From Roseomonas sp. OT10 (GTDB lineage Bacteria > Pseudomonadota > Alphaproteobacteria > Acetobacterales > Acetobacteraceae), in the NCBI RefSeq assembly GCF_020991085.1, contig NZ_CP087719.1, forward strand, positions 1,446,001-1,510,000: a stretch of DNA of 64,000 nt. The letters run 5' to 3'. Within the stretch, counting starts at the first letter, position 1. Every line of letters starts with the position of its first letter. The notes below the pieces were generated by a model. That model ran no database searches. It was not told where the DNA came from and saw only the letters and a list, made by a program, of their open reading frames with translations. Position numbers and translations under genes: made by a program. Of the stretch, positions 9,239-18,933 are shown piece after piece.

Positions 9239-12200
9239 TCAGGCGTAGACGAAGCTGTGCTCCAGGCTGGACGGGGCCACGCCCTGCACCAGGATGGAGG
9301 CGCCGAGGAACTGCACCAGCGTGTCGTCGCCGGAGGCGGTGAGCGTGACGGCGGCCGCGGCCACGCCCTCCAGCCGCAGCATGTCCGTCCCGGCCGTGAA
9401 GTCCGTGATGACATCCTGCCCGGTCTCGGTGCCGCGGAAGACGAAGATGTCCGCGCCGCCGCCGCCCGTCAGCGTATCGGCGCCGTCCCCGCCCGCGATC
9501 CGGTCCGCCAGGGCGGAACCGATCACGCGGTCGTTGCCCGGGCCCGCCTCCGCCACCAGGTTGCTGATCGCCGAGCCGGAAGCGTCGATGCGGTCGTCGC
9601 CGGCACCGGTGGAGACGGTGAAGGTCTTCTGCGGCGTGCTCTTCCAGGCGGTGGTGCCGGAGACGGTGACCGTGTCGTTGCCATCCGCCGTCTCGATCAG
9701 CCCGTAGAGGCCGCGGGCGATGGTCACGCTGCTGTCCGCCGTGCCGCCCAGGTGCAGCTCCGCCATGGCGAAGCCGTTGAAGGCGTAGGTGCCGCCGTCG
9801 TCATCCGCGATCTGGACGTTCATTCCCACCCAGGGATTGTCCAGCACGGCGGAATAGCTGTCGGCGGCCCGGTCGTTCATGACCTTGACGCTGGCCCAGC
9901 CGGTCAGCGAGGCGAGCGCCATCCCCTCGCCGAAGAGCGTCACCCACCCCGTGGTGTCGGCCAGGTAGTGGAACGCGTCGGCCGCGGCCGGGGCGGCGCC
10001 CACCGCCAGCTTGCCGATGCTGTAGGTCACCTCCGGCGCGCCGTCCGCCACCGTCGCCGCCGGGCCCCGCACGGCGGGATCGTTGGCTTCGTAGGCACGG
10101 ACCCAGTCGATCTGGAGCGTGCCGACGGCCGAGCCGGCCGCGGCCTCCTCCGGCAGGGAGCCGGCATAGCCGCCGACGCCGTAGCTGAGGATGATGTACA
10201 TCGGCTCGTCGATGCCGTGGCCGTACACGGTGTAGGTCGGGATGCCGTCGATGTACCAGACCAGCTTCTCCGCGGTCCATTCCAGGCCGTAGGTGTGCCA
10301 ATCCGTGGATTCGATGCCCTGCACGACCTGCCCCATCTGCAGGACGCTGTCGTTGAGCCGGGTGTAGATCTCCATGATGTCGATCTCGGGCGGCCAGCCG
10401 CCGTCGACCGGCAGGAGCCAGAAGGCGGGCGCGAAGCCTGTTCCCTCCGACATCTTCACCCGGGCCTCGAAGTAGCCGTACTGCTGCGCGAACGTCCCCT
10501 GGGTGGTGATGACGCCCGAGGTGTATTCGCGCCCCTCCGTCAGGGAGGTCAGGTCCGGCCGGTAGGTGGCGGTGATCGACAGCACCCCGTCCTGCGCGGA
10601 GAAGGGATCGATCCCCAGCCCCTTCCACTGCGCATCCACGAAGTACTGCTCGTCATTGTAGGCGACCATGTTGCCCAGGCCGGAGCTGGTGCGCGTGCGC
10701 CAGGTTCCGCCATCGCCGCCCTTGCCGAGGAGCGGATCGAAGCTGTCGAACTCGTCGGAGAAGGAGAGGTGGTACTGCGAGAGGTCGACGGGGATCTCGA
10801 AGTCGCCCAGGGACAGCTGCGCGGCGGTGATCCCGGCCAGGGTCAGGGTATCGCCGCCGGCCAGCGTCAGCACCGCCCCGGCCGGCGTGTCGGCGATCGC
10901 GGCCAGCGGGTCGATCCGCTGCAGCAGCCGGATATGATCGACGCCCGGCGTGAAGTCGGTGACGGTGTCCTTGCCGTAGCCCGCCCCGAAGACGAAGGTA
11001 TCCTTCCCCTCGCCGCCCGTCAGGACATCGTTCCCGGCCTTGCCGTCGATGGTGTTGTCGCCCTCATCCCCGGTGATCATGTTGGCCAGGGCGTTGCCGT
11101 AGCCGGAGACGCCGCCCATGCCGCCGATATAGGCGATGTGGCTGCTGGAGGGACGGTTGCCGCCATAGGCCAGGATCAGGTTCTCGACGTTGTCGGCCAG
11201 CGTATAGCTGCTCCTGCCGGTGTAGATCACCGTGTCGGTGCCGCCGCCGAGGTCCTCGACCACCGTCTCGTAGCCGCGGCCCGACATGTTGGACGCGCCG
11301 GTGCCCGTGACGACATAGGTGTCGTCGCCCAGCCCGCCCACCATCGTGTCGCCGCCGCCGCCGCCCTGGAAGAGGTCGTGGCCGTCCGTGCCGACCAGCC
11401 GCTCCGGCTCCTCCGTCCCGGTGATGGTGTTCGTCGGCTCGGCGCCCGCCATGGCCGGCGGGGCGGGCGAGAGCAGGGCGATGAGGTGGCCGGCCGTCAT
11501 CTCCGCGCCGTCGGAGAACCGCAGGTGCTCCACCCCGTCCAGCAGCAGCCCGGCGCCGCTGTTGCCGGCGAGGCCCAGGAACAGGGCGCCGCCGCTGAGG
11601 GACAGCGTCAGCTCGCCCAGCGTGCGGGACAGCACCAGGACGTCGCTGCCGGCGCCACCATGGATCTGGTACAGCCCGTCCAGGGTGACATGGATCTCGT
11701 CGTCGCCGTCCCCCGCGTCGATCCAGCCGAGCCGAAGGCCGGAAACGGTCAGGATGTCGTTCCCGGCGCCGCCATACAGCCAGGCCTCGGTCATCCCGGC
11801 CTGGCCGTGGAAGGTCAGGATGTCGTCGCCGGCACCCGTGTCGACCAGGAAGCTGTTGCCGGCGCCACGGGCGTTCGAATAGGCCTCCACCACCACGCGG
11901 TCGCGGCCGTCGCCGGTTTCGATCACGCCCCGCTTGGCGCCGGCCAGGGTGATGTCGCTGTCGGCCGCCGTGGCCAGGATATGCGCTTCCACGAAGCCGC
12001 GGACGGTCAGCGGCGCCGTGTCGTCGTGGTGGACGGCGATGTTGCGCATGGTGGTCCAGCTGCCGGTGCCGGACAGGACGCGGCCCGTCGTCGCGGGAAG
12101 CGGTGTCGGCTTGGCGCCGATGGAGGCGATGGTGAAGGAGCCTGGATCGGTCACGACCAGGCTGCCGGGCGGAACGGCGTCACCGACCGGCGTTCCGAAG

Positions 12201-12271
12201 GAACCGTAGCCGAAGGTGCCGAGGGCAAAGCGCCAGGCCGTCGACACGGGCGGCGCGGACGGGAAGTCCAT
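9239..12271 (-). CDS. Exported GH16 glycanase with RTX repeats, copy 1
   Basis: Encodes 1010 residues with no Sec signal, as expected for type I secretion. Residues 1-270 form a beta-roll-like module. RTX nonapeptides of GGxGxDxx type follow (GGGGGDTMVGGLGDDTY; GKAGNDVLTGGEGKDTF), then a GH16 catalytic domain at roughly 500-740 with the motif EIDIME at about 628-633, whose two Glu are nucleophile and acid/base. A C-terminal module and a last RTX block (GGDGADTLTGGGGADIFVF) end in a hydrophobic tail, as in type I substrates. The architecture recalls rhizobial ExsH, which trims succinoglycan. The real substrate is unknown, and no type I exporter is in the window. It is the most divergent of the three paralogues. 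Confidence 0.85.
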   Translation of the reverse strand: MDFPSAPPVSTAWRFALGTFGYGSFGTPVGDAVPPGSLVVTDPGSFTIASIGAKPTPLPATTGRVLSGTGSWTTMRNIAVHHDDTAPLTVRGFVEAHILATAADSDITLAGAKRGVIETGDGRDRVVVEAYSNARGAGNSFLVDTGAGDDILTFHGQAGMTEAWLYGGAGNDILTVSGLRLGWIDAGDGDDEIHVTLDGLYQIHGGAGSDVLVLSRTLGELTLSLSGGALFLGLAGNSGAGLLLDGVEHLRFSDGAEMTAGHLIALLSPAPPAMAGAEPTNTITGTEEPERLVGTDGHDLFQGGGGGDTMVGGLGDDTYVVTGTGASNMSGRGYETVVEDLGGGTDTVIYTGRSSYTLADNVENLILAYGGNRPSSSHIAYIGGMGGVSGYGNALANMITGDEGDNTIDGKAGNDVLTGGEGKDTFVFGAGYGKDTVTDFTPGVDHIRLLQRIDPLAAIADTPAGAVLTLAGGDTLTLAGITAAQLSLGDFEIPVDLSQYHLSFSDEFDSFDPLLGKGGDGGTWRTRTSSGLGNMVAYNDEQYFVDAQWKGLGIDPFSAQDGVLSITATYRPDLTSLTEGREYTSGVITTQGTFAQQYGYFEARVKMSEGTGFAPAFWLLPVDGGWPPEIDIMEIYTRLNDSVLQMGQVVQGIESTDWHTYGLEWTAEKLVWYIDGIPTYTVYGHGIDEPMYIILSYGVGGYAGSLPEEAAAGSAVGTLQIDWVRAYEANDPAVRGPAATVADGAPEVTYSIGKLAVGAAPAAADAFHYLADTTGWVTLFGEGMALASLTGWASVKVMNDRAADSYSAVLDNPWVGMNVQIADDDGGTYAFNGFAMAELHLGGTADSSVTIARGLYGLIETADGNDTVTVSGTTAWKSTPQKTFTVSTGAGDDRIDASGSAISNLVAEAGPGNDRVIGSALADRIAGGDGADTLTGGGGADIFVFRGTETGQDVITDFTAGTDMLRLEGVAAAAVTLTASGDDTLVQFLGASILVQGVAPSSLEHSFVYA

Positions 12272-12491
12272 CTCGGTGGGTACCTTGCCTTGCAGAGGTT
12301 AGCCTTTGTCGCGGTGCAGCATTCTATGCAACGGAAATCTGGTGCGTAGGCGCTACCCTAGGTAGTGCAGAATGCCGTTTGCACCACCAATACAAGATTC
12401 CGTGTGCGTTCCTGCACCGAAGGCTACCCAGGGCGGCGTGGCCGTGGGACGGGAGCCTGTCCCCCGGCGGCCGCCCCGGTGCCGCAGGCCG

Positions 12492-15434
12492 TCAGGCGTA
12501 GAGGATGCTGTCGGGAGAGAGAAGGGACACGGCGACCCCCTGCAGGAGCACGCTTCCCGTCGGCGTGGTGAGGAGGGCCCCCGCGGCGGTGTCGGACAGC
12601 GTGACCTCCGTGGCCGAGATGTATTCGAGGCGCAGCACGTCCTCGCCCGGCGTGAAGTCGGTGATGACATCGGCACCCGTATCGCCGGGGCGCAGGATGA
12701 AGGTGTCCTGGCCCGCCAGTCCGGTCAGCTGGTCGGAGCCGTCGCCGCCGGTGAGGGTGTCCGCCTGGATGGAGCCCCGGATCACGTCGTCGCCGCTGGC
12801 GCCATCGGCGAACAGGCCGCCGCTCGACCCGCTGGTCCAGCCCTCGATGGTGTCGTTCCCCGCGCCCGTGCGGACCTCCAGCACGCGCCCCCGGCTCCAG
12901 TCCCAGATGCGGGCCTCGGTGATGCTCACCACGTCGTTGCCCGATCCGGTCGTGACCTGGCCGAATTGCGGGCGCATCAGCGTCACGCTGCTGTCCTGCG
13001 TCCCGCCCAGGGTCACGTCCAGCATCAGGAAGTCGTCGAGGGTGAAGCGGCCGCCGTCTTCGTCGGTGAGCTGCAGGTTCATGCCGGCCCAGCCATTCCC
13101 GAGGTCGAGCGTCAGCGTGTCGGCGGAGCGGTCGTTCCCGACATGCAGGTTGTTCCAGCCGGACAGCGACGCCATCCCCAGATCCGTCACCGAGAAATCC
13201 ATGTCGGCATCGGTGTCGGCGATGTAATGGAAGGCATCGGCTGCGGCCGGCGTGCCGCCGGGTTGCAGGTTTCCGAGGCTCACCGTCAGCGCCGGCGCAC
13301 CCGCCGCGACGGTCGAAGCGGGGGCCGCGCCCTCGCGGGATTCATAGGCGCGGACCCAGTCCACCTGCATGCTGCCGACGACGTCGCCCGGCCGCGCGTC
13401 GGCCGGCATGTCGCCGATCACGCCGCCCGCGGTGCCGACGCTCAGATTCAGCAGCGTGTACATCGGCGTATGGGCGCTGTGGCCGTAGATGACCTGGGTC
13501 ATCACGCCGTCGACGTACCAGGCCACCCGATCGGCGGTCCATTCCAGCCCGTAGGTGTGCCAGCCGGTGGGATCGTCGAGGGGGCGTGTCAGCTCCATCT
13601 GCTGCAGCTCGTCGGGCCTGGAGGAGGTGAACTCCATGATGTCCAGCTCGGGCGGCCAGGAGCCGTCCGCAGGCAGCAGCCAGAAGGCGGGGTACATGCC
13701 CGTGTCCTCGGGCAGTTTGATGCGGGCCTCGAAGTAGCCGTACTGCTGGGCGAAGGTGCCCTCGGTGGTAAGGACGCCGGAGAGGTAGGGCCGGTTGTTG
13801 GTCAGCGCGGCCAGGTCGGGGCGGTAGGTCGCCTCGATCGTCAGCACCCCGTCCTCCACATGGAACGGGTTCACGCCTTGCCCGGCCCAGTTGGGGTGGA
13901 CGTAGTACTGCACGTCGTTGGGATGGATGATGGTCCCATCGCCATACGCCGTCCTGGGGCGCCAAGTTCCGCCGTCGGGCGAGGAGCCGTCGAGGAGGCT
14001 CAGGCTGTCGAAGCTGTCCTGGAAGGTGAGGCGCAGGGAGGCGGGGTCGAGGGGCTGGGCGATGTCGCGGTCGGAGAGCTGGGCGAGGGAGACGCCGTCG
14101 AGGCGGACGGTGTCGCCGGAGGGGAGGGCGAGGAGCAGGCCGTCGGGGGTGTCGGTGGCGGCGGCGCGCCAGTCGAAGCGTTCGGTGAGCAGGAGGCGGT
14201 CGGTGCCGGGGGTGAAGTCGCGGACGGTGTCGTGGCCGTTGCCGCCGCCGAGGATGAAGGTGTCGGCGCCGCCGCCGCCGGTGAGGACGTCGTTGCCGCC
14301 GCGGCCGTCGAGGATGTTGTCCGCCTTGTCGCCGATGATCCAGTTGTTCAGCGCGTTGCCGTAGCCGGCCAGGCCCGTCGAGCCGCCAATGGTTTCGATC
14401 TGCTGCCCGGTGGAGCCGCGGGCCTTGTCGAGGGCGAGGGTCAGGTTCTCGACGTTGTCGGGCAGGGTGTAGCTGCGCCCGCCCCAGTAGGTGATGGTGT
14501 CGATACCCTCACCGGCTCGCTCCAGCACGGTCTGATTGTCGGCGACGTAGTACCAGTCGTCGCCCTTGCCACCGACCAGCGTGTCACCACCGCCGGCATA
14601 GATGGCGTCATTGCTGTCATCGGAGCCGTGGACCATCTCCGGGGCGGAGGAGACGCCGGTGAGCCAGGCCTGCGGCTTGCTGCCGGGCTGGGCGGCGAGG
14701 GTGGGGGAGGTGGGCAGGCGGCCGGCGAGGAGGTCGGCGACGGAGGCCTCGGTGCCGTCGAGGAAGCGGACGCGCTCGAAGTCGAGGAGCTGGGCCTCGA
14801 CGCCGGCGCGGCCGGGCAGGGTGATGGAGAGGGCGCCGTCGGGGCCGCGGGCGAAGGCGAGGGAGGCGGCGTTGAGGGAGAGCTGGAGGGTGTCGGTGCC
14901 GCCGCCGCCGCGCAGGCTGTAGAGGCCGTCGAGGGAGAGGGAGACGAGGTCGTCGCCGGAGCCCGCGTCGATGGCGCCGAGGCGCAGGCCGGAGAGGGAG
15001 AGGGTGTCGTTGCCGTCGCCGAGGCGGATGGTGGCCTCGGTCATGCCGGGATGGCCGGTGAAGGCGACGAGGTCGTTGCCGGAGCCGGCATCGACGAGGA
15101 AGGCGTTGCCGGCGCCGGGATTGTTGGAGAGGGCGGAGACGCGGATGGTGTCGTTGCCGGCGCCGGTCTGGAGGCTGCCGCGCTTGGCGCCGGAGACCAG
15201 CACCGTGTCGTCCCCTCCCTCCGTCACCACATCCGACTGCACGTAGTTGCGGAGATTGACCGATGTCTCCGTAGACAGGCGGACCGCTGCCAGCCGGCCG
15301 CTGCCCCAACTCCCATTGGCCACGAGGGTCAGCCCGTCCTGGGGGGCCGTCAGGACAGCGCCGCCAAGCGTGTAGCGGCCGTCCGACAGGTTGCTGGCCG
15401 AGGACTGCGGCAATTCCGGAGCGGGAACGGGCAT
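12492..15434 (-). CDS. Exported GH16 glycanase with RTX repeats, copy 2
   Basis: The start at 15434 (MPVPAPELPQ) is preceded by GGAGGAAGG at a good distance, better than the upstream alternative at 15500. The 980-residue order matches copy 1: beta-roll module, RTX repeats (GGNDVLTGGGGADTF), the GH16 domain with ELDIME at about residues 596-601 in WPPELDIMEF, a second beta-rich module, and a terminal RTX block (GGDGSDQLTGLAGQDTF) ending in SILYA. Two DNA blocks (13966-14360 and 14636-15227) are identical to copy 3 as far as I can read. It probably cleaves a beta-glucan or an exopolysaccharide outside the cell. Confidence 0.87.
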   Translation of the reverse strand: MPVPAPELPQSSASNLSDGRYTLGGAVLTAPQDGLTLVANGSWGSGRLAAVRLSTETSVNLRNYVQSDVVTEGGDDTVLVSGAKRGSLQTGAGNDTIRVSALSNNPGAGNAFLVDAGSGNDLVAFTGHPGMTEATIRLGDGNDTLSLSGLRLGAIDAGSGDDLVSLSLDGLYSLRGGGGTDTLQLSLNAASLAFARGPDGALSITLPGRAGVEAQLLDFERVRFLDGTEASVADLLAGRLPTSPTLAAQPGSKPQAWLTGVSSAPEMVHGSDDSNDAIYAGGGDTLVGGKGDDWYYVADNQTVLERAGEGIDTITYWGGRSYTLPDNVENLTLALDKARGSTGQQIETIGGSTGLAGYGNALNNWIIGDKADNILDGRGGNDVLTGGGGADTFILGGGNGHDTVRDFTPGTDRLLLTERFDWRAAATDTPDGLLLALPSGDTVRLDGVSLAQLSDRDIAQPLDPASLRLTFQDSFDSLSLLDGSSPDGGTWRPRTAYGDGTIIHPNDVQYYVHPNWAGQGVNPFHVEDGVLTIEATYRPDLAALTNNRPYLSGVLTTEGTFAQQYGYFEARIKLPEDTGMYPAFWLLPADGSWPPELDIMEFTSSRPDELQQMELTRPLDDPTGWHTYGLEWTADRVAWYVDGVMTQVIYGHSAHTPMYTLLNLSVGTAGGVIGDMPADARPGDVVGSMQVDWVRAYESREGAAPASTVAAGAPALTVSLGNLQPGGTPAAADAFHYIADTDADMDFSVTDLGMASLSGWNNLHVGNDRSADTLTLDLGNGWAGMNLQLTDEDGGRFTLDDFLMLDVTLGGTQDSSVTLMRPQFGQVTTGSGNDVVSITEARIWDWSRGRVLEVRTGAGNDTIEGWTSGSSGGLFADGASGDDVIRGSIQADTLTGGDGSDQLTGLAGQDTFILRPGDTGADVITDFTPGEDVLRLEYISATEVTLSDTAAGALLTTPTGSVLLQGVAVSLLSPDSILYA
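13966..14360. repeat. Gene-conversion block B, copy 2 side
   Basis: These 395 bases match 17232-17626 without a difference that I could find (offset 3266). The block covers the end of the RTX repeats and the entry to the GH16 domain. The flanks diverge at once. Confidence 0.85.
14636..15227. repeat. Gene-conversion block A, copy 2 side
   Basis: These 592 bases match 17905-18496 without a difference that I could find (offset 3269). The block encodes most of the N-terminal beta-roll module of copies 2 and 3. Confidence 0.88.
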
Positions 15435-15757
15435 GACTGGCCTTCCTCCGTTGCTGGTCAACACTCTTGCCCGGCTCGTCGCCGTGCCCTGGGACAGCAC
15501 TCATCGAGCAAGGTCGTACTAACCAACCTATAAAACAACCTCAGGTTGCTTTTATTTCTGTTAATCGCCCAATGGTGGAAAACATGAACCCGTAACAGTC
15601 AGGCCGTGCTACGCGGCGGACGGCCTCGGCGTCGCCCGCCACCCCCCTCCCGCAGCAGGGCCGGAACTGCTCCTCCTGGAAGCCGGCTCCCCGGCTCCGG
15701 CCCGGTCAGCGGAGGTGGCGCCGCGCCCGTGGCCCCGCCGGGACGTGCGGGCGGCGG
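15435..15757. other. Intergenic region upstream of GH16-RTX copy 2
   Basis: No credible gene is present. The part next to copy 2 (about 15500-15590) is unusually AT-rich for this genome and should contain its minus-strand promoter. It includes a small CAACC-TCA-GGTTG inverted repeat at 15536-15548 followed on the plus strand by CTTTTATTT. The rest is GC-rich spacer before the copy 3 stop. Confidence 0.5.
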
Positions 15758-18694
15758 TCAGCCGTACAGGATGGCATCGGCCGGGAGGGAGGCGAGGGAC
15801 ACGCCCTGCAGCAACAGGCTTCCCGTCGGGGTCGTCAGCAGTGTTCCCGATGCCACGGCCGACAGCGTCACCTGCCTGGCCACCAGCCCTTCCAGGCGCA
15901 GCACGTCCTCGCCCGGCGTGAAGTCGGTGATGACGTCCGCGCCGGTCTCCCGCGCATGGAGGACGAAGGTGTCCTGGCCCGCCAGTCCGGTCAGCTGGTC
16001 GGAGCCGTCGCCGCCGGTGAGGGTGTCCGCCTGGATGGAGCCCCGGATCACGTCGTCGCCGCTGCCGCCATCGGCCAGCAGGCCGCCGCCGGAGCCGCTG
16101 GTCCAGCCCTCGATCGTATCCCTTCCCGCGCCGGCGGCGACCTCCACCCCGCGCCCGCGCGCGGATTGCCAGATCTGGGCCGATGCGATGGTGACGTGGT
16201 CGTGGCCCGGGCCAGTCTCGATCAGCCCCGATTGCAGGCGGGACAGGGACACGGTGCTGCCCTTCGTGCCGTCGAGATGCAGCTCGACCATCAGGAAGTC
16301 GTCGAGGGTGAAGTGCCCGCCATCGGCATCGGTGAGCTGCAGGTTCATGCCGACCCAGCCATTGCTCAGGTCGAGCGCGAGGGCATCGGCGGAGCGGTCG
16401 TTCTCGAGATGCAGATTGGTCCAGCCGGACAGTGCGCGGAGATCCAGGTCCAGCGGCAGGAAATCCATCGAGGCGCTGGCATCCGCGGTGTAGCGGAAGG
16501 CATCGGCCGCAGCCGGCGTGCCGCCGGGCTGCAAGGCGCCGGCGCTGAGCACGATCTGCGGCGCCCCGGCCGCGACGGTCGCCGCCGGGGCCGCGTCCTC
16601 GCGGGATTCATAGGCGCGGACCCAGTCCACCTGCACGCTGCCGACGACAGCGCCCGTCGCCACCGGCGCCGGCAGCCCGCCATCGACGCGCGGGACGTTG
16701 AGGTTGAGCAGGGCATACATCGGCGTATGGACGCTGTGGCCGTAGATGACCTGGGTCATCACGCCGTCGACGTACCAGGCCACCCGATCGGCGGTCCATT
16801 CCAGCCCGTAGGTGTGCCAGCCGGTGGGGTCCGTCATCGGTCGGGTCAGTTCCATCTGCTGGATCTGGCCGGGGCGGGAGGAGGCGTATTCGACGATGTC
16901 CAGCTCGGGCGGCCACGAGCCGTCGACAGGCAGCAGCCAGAAGGCGGGGTAGAGCGGCGTCGTGCCGTTGTCGGCCGGCAGCTTGATGCGGGCCTCGAAG
17001 TAGCCGTACTGCTGGGCGAAGGTGCCCTCGGTGGTGAGGACGCCGGAGAGGTAGGGCCGGTTGTTGGTCAGCGCGGCCAGGTCGGGGCGGTAGGTCGCCT
17101 CGATCGTCAGCACCCCGTCCTCCACATGGAACGGGCTCACGCCTTGCCCGGCCCAGTTGGCGTGGACGAAGTACTGGATGTCCTCCGGCGTGATGAAGAC
17201 GCCCGGACCCCAATGCGTCCTGGGGCGCCAGGTTCCGCCGTCGGGCGAGGAGCCGTCGAGGAGGCTCAGGCTGTCGAAGCTGTCCTGGAAGGTGAGGCGC
17301 AGGGAGGCGGGGTCGAGGGGCTGGGCGATGTCGCGGTCGGAGAGCTGGGCGAGGGAGACGCCGTCGAGGCGGACGGTGTCGCCGGAGGGGAGGGCGAGGA
17401 GCAGGCCGTCGGGGGTGTCGGTGGCGGCGGCGCGCCAGTCGAAGCGTTCGGTGAGCAGGAGGCGGTCGGTGCCGGGGGTGAAGTCGCGGACGGTGTCGTG
17501 GCCGTTGCCGCCGCCGAGGATGAAGGTGTCGGCGCCGCCGCCGCCGGTGAGGACGTCGTTGCCGCCGCGGCCGTCGAGGATGTTGTCCGCCTTGTCGCCG
17601 ATGATCCAGTTGTTCAGCGCGTTGCCATAGCCGGCCAGGCCCGTCGAGCCGCCGATCCCCTCGATATGCCGTCCTGTCGAACCGCGGACCTTGTCCAGGG
17701 CGAGGGTCAGGTTCTCGACGTTGTCGGGCAGGGTGTAGCTGAGGCCGCCCCAGTAGGTGACGGTGTCGATGCCTTGTCCCGACTGCTCGATGACCTTCTG
17801 GCCGTCGGCGACGTAGTACCAGTCGTCGCCCTTGCCCCCGATCAGCGTGTCGTTCCTGTGTCCCGCATACAGGGCGTCGTTGACGGTGTCGGAACCGCGG
17901 ATCGTCTCCGGGGCGGAGGAGACGCCGGTGAGCCAGGCCTGCGGCTTGCTGCCGGGCTGGGCGGCGAGGGTGGGGGAGGTGGGCAGGCGGCCGGCGAGGA
18001 GGTCGGCGACGGAGGCCTCGGTGCCGTCGAGGAAGCGGACGCGCTCGAAGTCGAGGAGCTGGGCCTCGACGCCGGCGCGGCCGGGCAGGGTGATGGAGAG
18101 GGCGCCGTCGGGGCCGCGGGCGAAGGCGAGGGAGGCGGCGTTGAGGGAGAGCTGGAGGGTGTCGGTGCCGCCGCCGCCGCGCAGGCTGTAGAGGCCGTCG
18201 AGGGAGAGGGAGACGAGGTCGTCGCCGGAGCCCGCGTCGATGGCGCCGAGGCGCAGGCCGGAGAGGGAGAGGGTGTCGTTGCCGTCGCCGAGGCGGATGG
18301 TGGCCTCGGTCATGCCGGGATGGCCGGTGAAGGCGACGAGGTCGTTGCCGGAGCCGGCATCGACGAGGAAGGCGTTGCCGGCGCCGGGATTGTTGGAGAG
18401 GGCGGAGACGCGGATGGTGTCGTTGCCGGCGCCGGTCTGGAGGCTGCCGCGCTTGGCGCCGGAGACCAGCACCGTGTCGTCCCCTCCCTCCGTCACAACG
18501 TCCGACTGCACGTAGTTCGTCAGGGTCACCCGGGCCTGGCCGATCAGGTGCACGGCGGCATACCGGGCGTTGCCGAGCGCCTCTGCGGCGGCCAGGGCGA
18601 CCGGGCCGGTGGCCAGCTGCACGGCACCGCCGAGCGTATAGCTGTTGGCCTTCAGGGGCCCGGCGCCGGCCGCCGGGATCGTCGGGGAGAGCAT
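15758..18694 (-). CDS. Exported GH16 glycanase with RTX repeats, copy 3
   Basis: Encodes 978 residues from ATG at 18694 (MLSPTIPAAG) with the same module order as copies 1 and 2. The GH16 catalytic motif reads ELDIVE at about residues 597-602 (WPPELDIVEYASS). The terminal RTX block is GGDGSDQLTGLAGQDTF and the protein ends in DAILYG. The N-terminal 30 residues and the C-terminal module differ clearly from copy 2, whereas long internal blocks are identical, which indicates gene conversion rather than simple recent duplication. The gene lies divergently from the molybdoenzyme gene. The intervening region is AT-rich and carries a CATCAA / TTGATG inverted pair (18804-18809 and 18826-18831) that may be part of a promoter. 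Confidence 0.87.
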   Translation of the reverse strand: MLSPTIPAAGAGPLKANSYTLGGAVQLATGPVALAAAEALGNARYAAVHLIGQARVTLTNYVQSDVVTEGGDDTVLVSGAKRGSLQTGAGNDTIRVSALSNNPGAGNAFLVDAGSGNDLVAFTGHPGMTEATIRLGDGNDTLSLSGLRLGAIDAGSGDDLVSLSLDGLYSLRGGGGTDTLQLSLNAASLAFARGPDGALSITLPGRAGVEAQLLDFERVRFLDGTEASVADLLAGRLPTSPTLAAQPGSKPQAWLTGVSSAPETIRGSDTVNDALYAGHRNDTLIGGKGDDWYYVADGQKVIEQSGQGIDTVTYWGGLSYTLPDNVENLTLALDKVRGSTGRHIEGIGGSTGLAGYGNALNNWIIGDKADNILDGRGGNDVLTGGGGADTFILGGGNGHDTVRDFTPGTDRLLLTERFDWRAAATDTPDGLLLALPSGDTVRLDGVSLAQLSDRDIAQPLDPASLRLTFQDSFDSLSLLDGSSPDGGTWRPRTHWGPGVFITPEDIQYFVHANWAGQGVSPFHVEDGVLTIEATYRPDLAALTNNRPYLSGVLTTEGTFAQQYGYFEARIKLPADNGTTPLYPAFWLLPVDGSWPPELDIVEYASSRPGQIQQMELTRPMTDPTGWHTYGLEWTADRVAWYVDGVMTQVIYGHSVHTPMYALLNLNVPRVDGGLPAPVATGAVVGSVQVDWVRAYESREDAAPAATVAAGAPQIVLSAGALQPGGTPAAADAFRYTADASASMDFLPLDLDLRALSGWTNLHLENDRSADALALDLSNGWVGMNLQLTDADGGHFTLDDFLMVELHLDGTKGSTVSLSRLQSGLIETGPGHDHVTIASAQIWQSARGRGVEVAAGAGRDTIEGWTSGSGGGLLADGGSGDDVIRGSIQADTLTGGDGSDQLTGLAGQDTFVLHARETGADVITDFTPGEDVLRLEGLVARQVTLSAVASGTLLTTPTGSLLLQGVSLASLPADAILYG
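17232..17626. repeat. Gene-conversion block B, copy 3 side
   Basis: Partner of 13966-14360. The first difference beyond it is G to A at 14361 versus 17627. Confidence 0.85.
17905..18496. repeat. Gene-conversion block A, copy 3 side
   Basis: Partner of 14636-15227. Divergence resumes at CCGTCACCAC versus CCGTCACAAC. Confidence 0.88.
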
Positions 18695-18933
18695 GGCGGT
18701 TCTGACCTGTCCGATGGCTGGGCGAGGGCAGAAGGATTCTGCATCCCCGGGTTGTAGAAGTCCGGAGGTTATCCCGGAGGCCGCGTGGGAGGCGTTAATA
18801 CACCATCAATAGAGATACCCAATATTTGATGATCACATTAAGGCTAGGGGACGAGGCCGGGCTTGGCTAGCGCCGGCCGGCCCGAGGCGCAGGCCGTGGC
18901 GGCGATCCCTGTCGGCCAGGGCCTGCTTGCGCC

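Noticed and set aside
6743-12349. 1868-codon open frame on the plus strand
   Set aside because: It is antisense to four real genes and its translation is repetitive GC-driven composition without domains. Long antisense frames are normal at this GC content.
15536-15548. Intrinsic terminator (CAACC-TCA-GGTTG plus T-rich tail)
   Set aside because: The stem is only five base pairs and no plus-strand gene ends there. More likely part of the promoter region for copy 2.
9239-18694. CRISPR-like or satellite repeat interpretation of the periodic sequence
   Set aside because: The periodicity is that of GGxGxDxx protein repeats in coding DNA with variable codons. There are no spacer-repeat units.
12372-18757. 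Plus-strand frames over 900 codons opposite GH16-RTX copies 2 and 3
   Set aside because: Antisense to genes with intact catalytic and RTX motifs. Their Gly/Val/Ala repeats are the complement of RTX codons.
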